Source of the DNA: Sulfurimicrobium sp964384915 | GTDB taxonomy: Bacteria; Pseudomonadota; Gammaproteobacteria; Burkholderiales; Sulfuricellaceae | Direction of reading: 5' to 3' | DNA: 64,000 nt | Assembly: GCA_964384915.1 (NCBI GenBank) | Contig: CAYLMA010000006.1 | Location: 68,219-132,218 of the forward strand | Shown: piece after piece, positions 24,826 to 32,429 of the stretch | Position numbering within the stretch: the stretch's first letter is position 1 | Layout of the letters: every line of letters starts with the position of its first letter | The notes under the pieces: model-generated | The model's input: the letters and a program-made list of their open reading frames with translations, nothing else | What the model was told of the DNA's origin: nothing | The model's database searches: none | Position numbers and translations under genes: made by a program

Positions 24826-25083
24826 ATGCCCAACATAACCATGTACTGTACTGGTGTATGCCCCTACTGCACCATGGCGGAGAAGCTGCTGCAAAAGAAA
24901 GGCGTGACTGAGATCAACAAGATTCGCATCGATGTCGAGGAAGGCCGCAAGGAAGAAATGATGGAAAGAACCGGGCGGCGTACCGTGCCCCAGATCTATA
25001 TCGGCGATTTTCATGTCGGCGGCTTCGACGATCTTTCCGCGCTCGACATGGAAGGCAAGCTGGAACCCTTGCTGGCGGAGTGA
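24826..25083 (+). CDS. grxC: Glutaredoxin 3
   Basis: An 85-aa monothiol/dithiol oxidoreductase with the CPYC active site at residues about 12-15, the cis-proline in RRTVPQIYIG and the GGFDDL glutathione-binding motif near 65. It reduces disulfides and mixed disulfides with glutathione in the cytoplasm. It is 24 bases after the rhodanese gene and preceded by AGGAAGAGAA. Confidence 0.97.
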   Translation: MPNITMYCTGVCPYCTMAEKLLQKKGVTEINKIRIDVEEGRKEEMMERTGRRTVPQIYIGDFHVGGFDDLSALDMEGKLEPLLAE

Positions 25084-25099
25084 GCACGAAAAAGCGATT

Positions 25100-25200
25100 A
25101 ACCACGGTGAACATGGAGTGCACGGAGCAAGATCCAGCATTGCTTTAGCGAGCACGTTGCCCATCCCCGCCTACCCCATTTCTCCGTGCTCTCCGTGGTT
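25100..25200. repeat. Inverted repeat of AACCACGG...CCGTGGTT type
   Basis: Outer arms AACCACGG (25100-25107) and CCGTGGTT (25193-25200), plus inner GTGCACGGAG / CTCCGTGCT pairing, define a second, diverged copy of the element at 24245-24354. It separates grxC from trxC. Confidence 0.75.
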
Positions 25201-25233
25201 TCAAGTAGTATTTTTAAGCTAGGAGATTCCGAC

Positions 25234-25653
25234 ATGAACATCGTCTGTCCCGATTGCGGCGCGATCAATCGTGTGCCGGAAGAGCGCCTGGGCCAGAATC
25301 CTAAATGCGGCAAATGTGGAATTCCTTTGCTCGACGGCAAGCCGCTTGAATTGAACGCCACGAACTTTGGCCGTTATGTGGCGAAGAGCGAGATGCCGCT
25401 GGTAGTGGATTTCTGGGCGCCGTGGTGCGGGCCGTGCAAGATGATGGCGCCGATATTCAGCCAGGTTGCAGCCGAGTTCAAGACGCGCTTCCGCTTCGTC
25501 AAGGTCAATACCGAAGTGGAGCAGTCACTGGCCCAACAATTCTCGATCCGCAGCATTCCCACCCTGGCCATATTCAGGAACGGCGCTGAAGTGGATCGCG
25601 TCGCCGGCGCCATGGATGCCGGCAGCCTGAAAAAATGGCTGCTGCGTTACTGA
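25234..25653 (+). CDS. trxC: Thioredoxin 2
   Basis: A 139-aa thioredoxin with an N-terminal zinc finger (CPDC at 5-8 and CGKC at about 26-29) typical of TrxC, and the WCGPC active site near 60-64. TrxC is an oxidative-stress-inducible disulfide reductase. ATG 25234 follows GGAGA; the longer frame from 25186 runs into the upstream inverted repeat and is not credible. Confidence 0.96.
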   Translation: MNIVCPDCGAINRVPEERLGQNPKCGKCGIPLLDGKPLELNATNFGRYVAKSEMPLVVDFWAPWCGPCKMMAPIFSQVAAEFKTRFRFVKVNTEVEQSLAQQFSIRSIPTLAIFRNGAEVDRVAGAMDAGSLKKWLLRY

Positions 25654-25720
25654 AAAAGCCTCAGACGCCCCGCTCTGCAGCACTTCGCGTTACAATTTCC
25701 CTTTTTCAGAGGTTTTACCC

Positions 25721-26197
25721 ATGAGCGAAGCACAAGAACAGCAAGAACAAATGGTTTTTGGCATTGAAAAAGTCTACGTCAAGGACCTTTCCCTGGAAAT
25801 CCCCAATGCACCGCAGATTTTCCTGGAACAGGGAACACCGGCAATCAATGTGGAATTTCACACCAAGGCCGAGCAATTGGGTGAAGATGTCTACGAAGCC
25901 GTGCTCACGGTGACCGTAACTTCCAAACTGCCTGAAGGCGACAAGACCGTGTTCCTGGTGGAAGCCGCGCAGGCGGGAATTTTCCGCATCAGGAATGTGC
26001 CACAGGAGGATATCGAGCCCTTGCTCGGCATTGCCTGCCCCAATATCCTTTACCCCTATGTCCGCGAAGCGGTGTCCGACATGGTGACGCGCGCAGGCTT
26101 CCCGCCAGTGGTGCTGCAGCCGATGAATTTCGAGTCGATTTACCATCATCAAAAGCAGATGCAGGAACAGCAGAATCAAGCCGCGACCACGCATTAA
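25721..26197 (+). CDS. secB: Protein-export chaperone SecB
   Basis: A 158-aa tetrameric chaperone that keeps preproteins unfolded and delivers them to SecA. The family blocks FGIEKVYVKDLSLEIPNAP near residue 13 and LLGIACPNILYPYVREAVSD near 104 are intact, and the acidic/Gln-rich N- and C-termini are usual. The gene order trxC/grxC - secB - gpsA is widespread in proteobacteria. Confidence 0.98.
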   Translation: MSEAQEQQEQMVFGIEKVYVKDLSLEIPNAPQIFLEQGTPAINVEFHTKAEQLGEDVYEAVLTVTVTSKLPEGDKTVFLVEAAQAGIFRIRNVPQEDIEPLLGIACPNILYPYVREAVSDMVTRAGFPPVVLQPMNFESIYHHQKQMQEQQNQAATTH

Positions 26198-26211
26198 AAC
26201 CTAGAAACCAT

Positions 26212-26369
26212 TTGAACCGCAAAGGCGCAAAGGAAGGCCTGAACCCGTATGCAAGGTCATTGCGAGCAAGGCGAAGCAATCTGGTACCGCAAGAAGTGGC
26301 GCGATGGCTTGGTCACATCCTGCCTCGCAAAGCGCGAAGCTCTTCGCGCCCTTGCGTCCTTGCGGTCAA
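26212..26369. repeat. Composite dispersed repeat overlapping the start of the SH3-domain gene
   Basis: The outer parts TTGAACCGCAAAGGCGCAAAG and TCCTTGCGGTCAA form imperfect inverted arms related to the repeat at 14201-14297. The inside holds GTCATTGCGAGCAAGGCGAAGC, resembling the widespread CATTGCGAGCGAAGCGAAGC repeat, and a GCGAAG-CT-CTTCGC hairpin. It looks like one repeat nested in another. Confidence 0.7.
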
Positions 26370-26815
26370 TATATTGCGGGCCCCGGATCGGTTTGCTGCT
26401 GCTGGCGGGCGTCTTTTCTTCCACCGCCTGGGCGCTGGAGTACCGCTCCGTCCAGAGCGACCGCACGGTGATGTACGACACGCCTTCCCTGCGCGGCAAG
26501 AAACTCTATCTTGCCAGCCGCTACTACCCGGTTGAAGTGATCGTCAGCCTGGAGCATTTTGCCAAGGTGCGCGATGCTGCCGGCGATCTGGCGTGGATTG
26601 AAAAAAAACAACTCAGCGAAAAACGCATGGTGCTGGTGAATGTGCCGCTGGCTGATGTGCGCCAGGCGGCGGATGAGAAATCCCCGCTGGCATTTCAGGC
26701 GGAACGCAATGTCGTCCTGGAGTTGCTTGAATATACCGGCGCCGGTTGGCTCAAGGTGAGGCATCCCGACGGCGCGGCCGGATTTGTGCGGACTTCCCAG
26801 GTGTGGGGCGCATGA
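26249..26815 (+). CDS. Exported SH3-like domain protein, N-terminus partly repeat-derived
   Basis: The C-terminal 125 residues form a bacterial SH3 (SH3_4-type) protein: two SH3-like blocks (YRSVQSDRTVMYDTPSLRGK near 65 and RNVVLELLEYTGAGWLKVR near 148), probably periplasmic and wall-associated. A signal-like segment GLLLLAGVFSSTAWA lies at residues about 48-62. The first 40 residues are encoded by the dispersed repeat at 26212-26369 and are unlikely to be native; TTG codons at 26360 and 26393 are alternative starts. The stop overlaps the gpsA start. Function is unknown. Confidence 0.75.
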   Translation: MQGHCEQGEAIWYRKKWRDGLVTSCLAKREALRALASLRSIYCGPRIGLLLLAGVFSSTAWALEYRSVQSDRTVMYDTPSLRGKKLYLASRYYPVEVIVSLEHFAKVRDAAGDLAWIEKKQLSEKRMVLVNVPLADVRQAADEKSPLAFQAERNVVLELLEYTGAGWLKVRHPDGAAGFVRTSQVWGA

Positions 26816-27804
26816 AGATCGCCGTGCTTGGCGCCGGCGCCTGGGGCACCGCGCTGGCTGTCAGCCTGGCGGGGCGGCACGAGGTGAGCTTGTGGGCGCG
26901 CAGTGCCGCCCAGGTGGAGGAGATGGGCACATCCCGCCGCAACTCGCGCTATCTGCCAGAAATCCCGCTACCCGCTTCGCTCTGCTTCGAATCCAATCTT
27001 GCCGCGCTGCTCGCACCGGCCGAGCTGGCGCTTGCTGTCGTGCCCAGCAGCGGATTGCGGAACTTGCTGCGCGACATCAATGCGCTGGCGCCGGGCGTCC
27101 CCGTGGTCTGGGCCTGCAAGGGGTTCGAGCAGGGCAGCCGCCAGCTACCACACCAGGTGGCAGAGGATGAGCTTAATGCCGACACGCCGCGCGGTGTGCT
27201 TTCAGGGCCGAGTTTTGCGCGTGAAGTAGCGCTGGGCTTGCCCACTGCCCTGACGCTGGCTTCGCTGGACGAAACATTTGCCGGCCAGGCAGCCTTAGCT
27301 TTGCATAGCCACCACCTGCGTGTTTATGCCAGCAAGGACATCATGGGCGTGGAGCTTGGCGGGGCGGTCAAGAACGTGCTGGCGATCGCCGCCGGCATTT
27401 CCGACGGCATGGGTTTTGGCCACAATGCCCGCGCCGCCCTGATCACCCGGGGCTTGGCCGAAATCACCCGGCTCGGCCTGGTCCTCGGCGGGCGTCAGGA
27501 AACTTTCATGGGGCTGGCCGGCATGGGCGATCTGATTCTGACCTGCACCGGAGACCTGTCGCGCAACCGCCAGGTCGGCCTGCAACTGGCCGGAGGAAAA
27601 ACGCTGGCGGAGATTCTCGGCGGCCTCGGCCACGTCGCTGAAGGCGTCAACACCGCGCGGGAAGTGCTGAATCTGGCGCAGCAGCACAAGGTCGAAATGC
27701 CGATTACCGAGGCGGTGTATCAGGTGCTATATCAAAACCTGTCGCCGCGCACCGCGGTGGAAAGCCTGCTCAACCGGGTGCCCAGCGCGGAGTTCAGGCA
27801 CTAA
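26812..27804 (+). CDS. gpsA: Glycerol-3-phosphate dehydrogenase [NAD(P)+]
   Basis: GpsA makes sn-glycerol 3-phosphate for phospholipid synthesis. The 330-aa protein begins with the Rossmann motif KIAVLGAGAWGTALA and has GVELGGAVKNVLAIAAG near 183-199 with the catalytic lysine, plus a late GLGHVAEGVNTA block. ATG 26812 overlaps the stop of the SH3 gene (ATGA). The 3' end overlaps the convergent trmL by 4 bases. Confidence 0.98.
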   Translation: MKIAVLGAGAWGTALAVSLAGRHEVSLWARSAAQVEEMGTSRRNSRYLPEIPLPASLCFESNLAALLAPAELALAVVPSSGLRNLLRDINALAPGVPVVWACKGFEQGSRQLPHQVAEDELNADTPRGVLSGPSFAREVALGLPTALTLASLDETFAGQAALALHSHHLRVYASKDIMGVELGGAVKNVLAIAAGISDGMGFGHNARAALITRGLAEITRLGLVLGGRQETFMGLAGMGDLILTCTGDLSRNRQVGLQLAGGKTLAEILGGLGHVAEGVNTAREVLNLAQQHKVEMPITEAVYQVLYQNLSPRTAVESLLNRVPSAEFRH

Positions 27805-28265
27805 ACACCCCCGGCAAATCCCGCTTGCCGCCACGCTTCGTAAATCACCACTGCCGCCGAATTGGAGAGATTCAGGCTGCGGCTTGCTGGCTGCATCGGC
27901 AAGCGGATGCGCCGCTCAGGCGAGAAAGCCTCCCTGATTTCCGCCGGCAAACCCCTGCTCTCCGGCCCGAAAACAAAAACATCCCCCGCCTGGAAATGCA
28001 CATCGGTGTAGCGCGTGGCGCCCTTGGTCGTGGCCGCGAACAGGCGCCGCCCGGCAAAATGCGCCAGGCACGCCTCCCAGTTGGGATGAACCTTGAGGGA
28101 GGCGTATTCGTGGTAATCCAGGCCGGCGCGCTGCATCTGCTTGTCCTCCAGCGTAAAGCCTAGCGGTTCCACCAGATGCAGGGCAGTTCCGGTGTTGGCG
28201 CAAAGGCGGATGATATTGCCCGTATTGGGCGGAATCTCGGGTTCGAAAAGCACGATTTCAAACAA
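27801..28265 (-). CDS. trmL: tRNA (cytidine(34)-2'-O)-methyltransferase
   Basis: TrmL is a SPOUT-class enzyme that 2'-O-methylates the wobble base of certain leucine tRNAs. The 154-aa size is standard. Motifs seen are EIPPNTGNIIRLCANTG near residue 11-27, VFGPESRGLP near 98 and IRLPMQPASRSLNLSNSAAV near 119-138, the knot region. The only start fitting the family is TTG 28265 (LFEIVLFEPE); no ATG lies between it and the upstream stop, although a GTG 18 codons upstream exists. Confidence 0.92.
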   Translation of the reverse strand: MFEIVLFEPEIPPNTGNIIRLCANTGTALHLVEPLGFTLEDKQMQRAGLDYHEYASLKVHPNWEACLAHFAGRRLFAATTKGATRYTDVHFQAGDVFVFGPESRGLPAEIREAFSPERRIRLPMQPASRSLNLSNSAAVVIYEAWRQAGFAGGV

Positions 28266-28298
28266 TGTCTTGTGTCCTGGATGGAAAAACGTTAATTT

Positions 28299-28321
28299 AA
28301 CACTATCAATGAGATAGTGTT
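28299..28321. promoter_or_regulatory. Inverted repeat between trmL and mshE
   Basis: AACACTATC-AATGA-GATAGTGTT is a perfect 9-bp inverted repeat in the 93-base divergent gap, 38 bases before the mshE start. It could be an operator for the pilus operon or for trmL; no known consensus is recognised. Confidence 0.5.
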
Positions 28322-28358
28322 TCACATATGACAAACTACATGAGAAGCCGGGGCGACG

Positions 28359-30062
28359 ATGGCCAAACCTGAAAAAATCCGGCTTGGCGAGGTCTTGATC
28401 CAGCAGAATCTGCTCACGGAAGATCAACTGAAGCAGGCGCTGGCCGAGCAGAAAAGCAGCGGCCGCAAGCTCGGCCGTATTTTCATCGAGAATGGATTCG
28501 TCACCGAAGAAGGCATTGCCGAGGCGATCGCGCGCCAGTTGCAGATCCCCTTCATCAACCTCAAGTTTTACAACACCAACGCCGACCTGGTCAACAAGTT
28601 GCCGGAAACCCAGGCGCGCCGCTTCCGCGCCCTGGTGCTGGAAGACCGGGGCGCGACGTTGCTGCTCGGCATGGCCGACCCTTCCGATCTCTTTGCCTAC
28701 GATGAACTGTCGCGCCTGCTCAAGCGCGACATCGACTTGGCCGCGGTGGCGGAAAGCCAGTTGCTGCAAACCATCGACCGCGTGTATCGGCGCACCGACC
28801 AGATCAGCGGCCTGGCCCAGGCGCTGGAAGAAGAACTGGGCGACACCGTGGTGGATTTCGGCGGTCTCGGCGCCAACACCAATCTGGAAGAAGCGCCGGT
28901 CGTCAAGCTGTTGCAGACCATGTTTGAGGATGCCATCCAGGTGCGCGCCTCGGATGTCCACATCGAGCCGCAGGAAAGCAAGCTGCAGATCCGTTTCCGC
29001 ATCGACGGCGTGCTGCATCTGCAAACCGAGGCTGACAACAAGATTGCTGCATCGCTGGTGCTGCGCCTAAAGCTGATGTCCGGCCTCGATATTTCAGAGA
29101 AACGCCTGCCGCAGGATGGCCGCTTCAACATCAAGGTCAGGGGGCAGTCGATCGACGTGCGTATTTCCTCCATGCCCACCCAGCACGGCGAATCGGTGGT
29201 GATGCGCCTGCTCAACCAGAGCGGCGGCATTCTGAGCCTGGACAAACTGGGCATGCCGCCGGAAATGCTGGAGCGGTTCCGCAAGATTCTGCATCGCCCC
29301 AACGGCATGGTGCTGGTAACCGGGCCGACCGGCTCAGGCAAGACCACCACCCTGTATTCCGCCCTGGCGGAACTGAACTCGATCGAATCCAAGATTCTTA
29401 CCGTGGAAGACCCGGTGGAGTACCGTCTGCCCGGCATCAACCAGGTTCAGGTAAACGAAAAAATCGACCTGACCTTCGCCCGCGTGCTGCGCTCCACCCT
29501 GCGCCAGGACCCGGACATCATCCTGGTGGGCGAGATCCGCGACCAGGAAACCGCGCAGATCGGCTTGCGCGCGGCCATGACCGGCCACATGGTGCTTTCC
29601 ACCCTGCACACCAACGACGCCATCAGCACCCCGATCCGCCTCATCGACATGGGCGTGCCGCGCTTCATGGTGGCCACCTCGCTGCAGGTGGTGATGGCCC
29701 AGCGCCTGGTGCGCCTGGTATGCGAAAGCTGCGCCGAACCCTATGCGCTAAAGCCCCACGAACACGAATGGATGCGCCTCGAACTCAAGGATGCCGTGGA
29801 CCAGCACCAGTACAAACATGGCCGCGGCTGCACCAACTGCAACGGCACCGGCTACCAGGGGCGCATAGGCGTCTACGAAATGCTGGAAATGAGTTTCGAG
29901 ATGGTCGAGGCCGCCAACCACCACGACCCGCAGCACTTCATGAAAATGGCGCGCCAGCAACTGGCCGGGAAAACCCTGCGCAGCCAGGCAGTGGATGAAG
30001 TGCTCAAGGGGCGCACGACGGTGGCGGAAGCGATGCGCATCAGCAATCAGTTCGATGAATAG
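28359..30062 (+). CDS. mshE: MSHA pilus assembly ATPase MshE (GspE/PilB family)
   Basis: A 567-aa cytoplasmic hexameric ATPase that powers pilus extension. The N-terminal MshEN domain shows the tandem c-di-GMP binding pattern RLGEVLIQQNLL (about 8-19) and KLGRIFIENGFV (about 36-47). The ATPase core has Walker A GPTGSGKTTT near 323, an Asp box and HTNDA near 424. Zinc cysteines CESC and CTNC are near 456 and 489. By analogy with Vibrio cholerae MshE, pilus activity is likely c-di-GMP gated. It leads the locus; mshG would normally follow directly but a four-helix-bundle gene is interposed. Confidence 0.95.
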   Translation: MAKPEKIRLGEVLIQQNLLTEDQLKQALAEQKSSGRKLGRIFIENGFVTEEGIAEAIARQLQIPFINLKFYNTNADLVNKLPETQARRFRALVLEDRGATLLLGMADPSDLFAYDELSRLLKRDIDLAAVAESQLLQTIDRVYRRTDQISGLAQALEEELGDTVVDFGGLGANTNLEEAPVVKLLQTMFEDAIQVRASDVHIEPQESKLQIRFRIDGVLHLQTEADNKIAASLVLRLKLMSGLDISEKRLPQDGRFNIKVRGQSIDVRISSMPTQHGESVVMRLLNQSGGILSLDKLGMPPEMLERFRKILHRPNGMVLVTGPTGSGKTTTLYSALAELNSIESKILTVEDPVEYRLPGINQVQVNEKIDLTFARVLRSTLRQDPDIILVGEIRDQETAQIGLRAAMTGHMVLSTLHTNDAISTPIRLIDMGVPRFMVATSLQVVMAQRLVRLVCESCAEPYALKPHEHEWMRLELKDAVDQHQYKHGRGCTNCNGTGYQGRIGVYEMLEMSFEMVEAANHHDPQHFMKMARQQLAGKTLRSQAVDEVLKGRTTVAEAMRISNQFDE

Positions 30063-30074
30063 CTGTCAGCGATC

Positions 30075-30121
30075 AGCGGTCAGCCAAACCGGTACTGCTG
30101 CTGACTGACAAGCTGACCGCT
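30075..30121. repeat. AGCGGTCAGC...GCTGACCGCT inverted repeat, copy 1
   Basis: Perfect 10-bp arms at 30075-30084 and 30112-30121, directly after the mshE stop. The identical arms recur at 46287-46359 and a partial relative at 30522-30559. Confidence 0.85.
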
Positions 30122-30144
30122 ATGAATCAGCTTGAGGGTGGGAG

Positions 30145-30495
30145 ATGAAGAACTTCCGGGAATTGAAGGTTTGGGAAAAGGGGCATGATTTAACGCTGGC
30201 GATTTACCGGGCGACAACGGGTTTTCCTCAGCAGGAAGTTTATGGATTGACCAGTCAATTACGCCGTGCAAGCTCTTCGATTCCGGCGAATATTGCGGAA
30301 GGGTGTGGCAGAAATGGCGATGCCGAGCTTGCCAGGTTTTGTCAGATTGCAATGGGTTCAGCGAGTGAGGTGGAATATCACCTGCTACTTGCAAGGGATC
30401 TCAATTTTTTGGCGGAGAATGTATATGAAGATTTGGCCGGCAATGTCGTCGAAATCAAGAAAATGCTTGCGACTTTTATTCAGAAACTCAGGTAG
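30145..30495 (+). CDS. Four-helix bundle protein (23S rRNA intervening-sequence protein family)
   Basis: A 116-aa protein matching the IVP/four-helix bundle family: FRELKVWEKGHDLTLAIYRA at the N-terminus, LTSQLRRASSSIPANIAEG near 35-53, and FCQIAMGSASEVEYHLLLA near 65-83. Members are found in 23S rRNA intervening sequences and as stand-alone genes in many genomes; they form pentameric bundles and their function is unknown. GGGAG precedes ATG 30145. It is inserted between mshE and mshG and is flanked on both sides by AGCTGACAGC-type repeats, which suggests a small acquired cassette. Confidence 0.9.
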   Translation: MKNFRELKVWEKGHDLTLAIYRATTGFPQQEVYGLTSQLRRASSSIPANIAEGCGRNGDAELARFCQIAMGSASEVEYHLLLARDLNFLAENVYEDLAGNVVEIKKMLATFIQKLR

Positions 30496-30521
30496 CTCCC
30501 TGTCCTCTGGCATCGCGTCAG

Positions 30522-30559
30522 AGCTTTTGCTGAAAGCTGACAGCTGATGGCCGAAAGCT
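30522..30559. repeat. AGCTGACAGC-type repeat, partial copy
   Basis: AGCTTT-TGCTG-AAAGCT (30522-30538, with slight asymmetry in the loop) followed by GACAGCTGATGGCCGAAAGCT. It ends 5 bases before the mshG ATG and leaves that gene without a visible Shine-Dalgarno. Confidence 0.6.
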
Positions 30560-30563
30560 AAAC

Positions 30564-31793
30564 ATGCCCTTCTTCGCCTACAAAGCCCGCAACGCCCGCG
30601 GCGATCTGATCGAGGGCATACAGGAAGGCCCCGACAGCGCGGCGGTGGCTGACATGTTGTTCAGCAGCGGCGTCACGCCGGTGGAAATCAATGTTTCCGC
30701 CAAGGGGCCGGGCGCGCGGGGAGAAAGCCTGCTGCTGCGCATGCAGCGGCAGAAGATCACGCCCATCGACGTCATGCTGTTCTCGCGCCAGATGTACACC
30801 CTGCTCAAGGCCGGCGTGCCCATCATGCGCGCCCTGGCGGGCTTGCAGGAGTCCTCCCACAATCATTCCATGAAGAAAGTGCTGCAGGATATGCGCGAGA
30901 GCCTGGATAGCGGGCGTGAGCTTTCCGCCGCCATGCGGCGCCATCCCGACGTATTCAACCCGTTTTATGTCAGCATGGTGCGGGTGGGCGAGGCAACCGG
31001 CATGCTGGAGGAAATTTTCCTGCGCCTGTTCTATTACCTGGAATTCGAGAAGTCCACCAAGGACAAGATCAAGGCGGCAATGCGCTACCCCTCCTTCGTC
31101 ATCATCGCGATGGTGGTGGCGATTGCGATCATCAACCTGTTCGTGATTCCGGCCTTTGCCAAGGTGTACAAGGGCTTCAATGCAGAATTGCCATTGATGA
31201 CCCGGATTCTGGTCGCCACTTCGGATTTCACCGTGCAATACTGGCCGCTCATGCTCCTGCTGCTGGCGGGGGCGTTTTACGGCTTCCGCCTGTATGTGGC
31301 CACCCCCGTCGGGCGTTACCAGTGGGACAGGATCAAGCTGCGCCTGCCGGTGGTGGGCAGCATCGTCGAAAAAGCCACCCTCGCCCGCTTTGCGCGCAGC
31401 TACGCCCTCACCAGCCGCAGCGGCGTGCCTATTGTGCAGGGACTCAACGTGGTGGCGCAGGTGGTCGACAACGACTTCATTGCCAAAAAAATCGACAACA
31501 TCCGCGAAGGGGTCGAACGCGGCGACAGCATCCTGCGCACCGCCACGGCAACCGGTGTATTCACCCCGGTGGTGCTGCAAATGGTCGCGGTAGGCGAGGA
31601 AACCGGCGAACTGGACGACCTGATGCAGGAAATCGCCGAAATGTACGAACGCGAAGTGGCGTATGAAGTGGACAATCTGTCCGCCAAGATCGAGCCCATC
31701 CTCATCGTCGGCCTGGGCGTTCTGGTGCTGATTCTGGCTCTGGGCATCTTCCTGCCGATCTGGGACCTGGGCAAAGTGGCGCTGCACAAGTGA
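30564..31793 (+). CDS. mshG: MSHA biogenesis inner-membrane platform protein MshG (PilC/GspF family)
   Basis: A 409-aa polytopic protein with two GspF domains (about 68-190 and 270-392), each ending in hydrophobic helices (FVIIAMVVAIAIINLFVIP near 180; PILIVGLGVLVLILALGIFL at the end). It forms the inner-membrane platform on which MshE works. Start MPFFAYKARN is standard for the family. There is no good Shine-Dalgarno because an intergenic repeat abuts the start. Its stop overlaps mshF (GTGA). Confidence 0.95.
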   Translation: MPFFAYKARNARGDLIEGIQEGPDSAAVADMLFSSGVTPVEINVSAKGPGARGESLLLRMQRQKITPIDVMLFSRQMYTLLKAGVPIMRALAGLQESSHNHSMKKVLQDMRESLDSGRELSAAMRRHPDVFNPFYVSMVRVGEATGMLEEIFLRLFYYLEFEKSTKDKIKAAMRYPSFVIIAMVVAIAIINLFVIPAFAKVYKGFNAELPLMTRILVATSDFTVQYWPLMLLLLAGAFYGFRLYVATPVGRYQWDRIKLRLPVVGSIVEKATLARFARSYALTSRSGVPIVQGLNVVAQVVDNDFIAKKIDNIREGVERGDSILRTATATGVFTPVVLQMVAVGEETGELDDLMQEIAEMYEREVAYEVDNLSAKIEPILIVGLGVLVLILALGIFLPIWDLGKVALHK

Positions 31794-32281
31794 GGCGCAG
31801 GCCGGCTGGTTTCAGCTTGCTGGAAATGATGGTGGCGGCAAGCATGCTTGCCGTTTTTGCCGGCCTGCTGCTCAATCGCCTGCATTATTACCAGGAAGTG
31901 GCCGAGAAAACCAACATGGAGGCCACCGTCAAGGCACTGCAAAGCGGGCTGCGCTACGAGATGGCGCGGGCGCTGATGGCGGGAGAGGCCATCGATTACC
32001 CGCGCCTGGCGCGCGAGAACCCGATGAACTGGCTGGAACAGAAACCGCCCAATTACCTGGGTGAATTCAGCCGCGATATGGAGAAGCTGAGCCGTGGAGC
32101 CTGGTATTTCGACCCGCGTAATCGCGAACTGGTATATTTACCCGCACTGGACGGCCACTTCGTGCCGGATAGGGAAGGACAGATCAGGGTGCGCTACCGT
32201 GTTGAATTGCTAGCGGGGAAGGATGCAGCGGGCATCATGACGGCGCGGCTGAAGGAAGTCGAGGCGTACACCTGGTTTTAG
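31790..32281 (+). CDS. mshF: MSHA minor pseudopilin-like protein MshF
   Basis: A 163-aa protein with a short prepilin leader RRRPAG and N-methylation helix FSLLEMMVAASMLAVFAGLL, so it is a type IV prepilin-peptidase substrate. The remainder is mostly helical and charged. Position after mshG and length match MshF of other MSHA loci. The start is GTG 31790 overlapping the mshG stop. Its place in the pilus is not established; it could be a minor subunit. Confidence 0.8.
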   Translation: MRRRPAGFSLLEMMVAASMLAVFAGLLLNRLHYYQEVAEKTNMEATVKALQSGLRYEMARALMAGEAIDYPRLARENPMNWLEQKPPNYLGEFSRDMEKLSRGAWYFDPRNRELVYLPALDGHFVPDREGQIRVRYRVELLAGKDAAGIMTARLKEVEAYTWF

Positions 32282-32289
32282 ATGCCATC

Positions 32290-32305
32290 TGGCACAATAA
32301 TTGCT
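32290..32305 (+). promoter_or_regulatory. Sigma-54 promoter for the pilin genes
   Basis: TGGCACAATAATTGCT matches the -24/-12 consensus TGGCACG-N4-TTGCW with a single change (A for G at position 7) and the correct 10-base GG-to-GC spacing. It starts 9 bases after the mshF stop; transcription would begin near 32316, about 114 bases before mshB. An upstream activator site was not identified. The 148-base gap also has a TTGCGGC...GTCGCAA hairpin near 32340. Confidence 0.7.
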
Positions 32306-32429
32306 GAATTTTCAGCTGAGCCGCCCACACAAGATTCAAGTTGCGGCGCTTTTTGTCGCAATGAATTTGGACAGTGAGATTTTTTCAGGCAAACTTGTCC
32401 AGTGAGTGACAAGAACGGAGAGGGAAGAA

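Noticed and set aside
27801..29024. 407-codon minus-strand frame suggesting a fusion with trmL
   Set aside because: The upstream part is antisense to mshE; TrmL homology begins at the TTG at 28265 and gives the standard family length.
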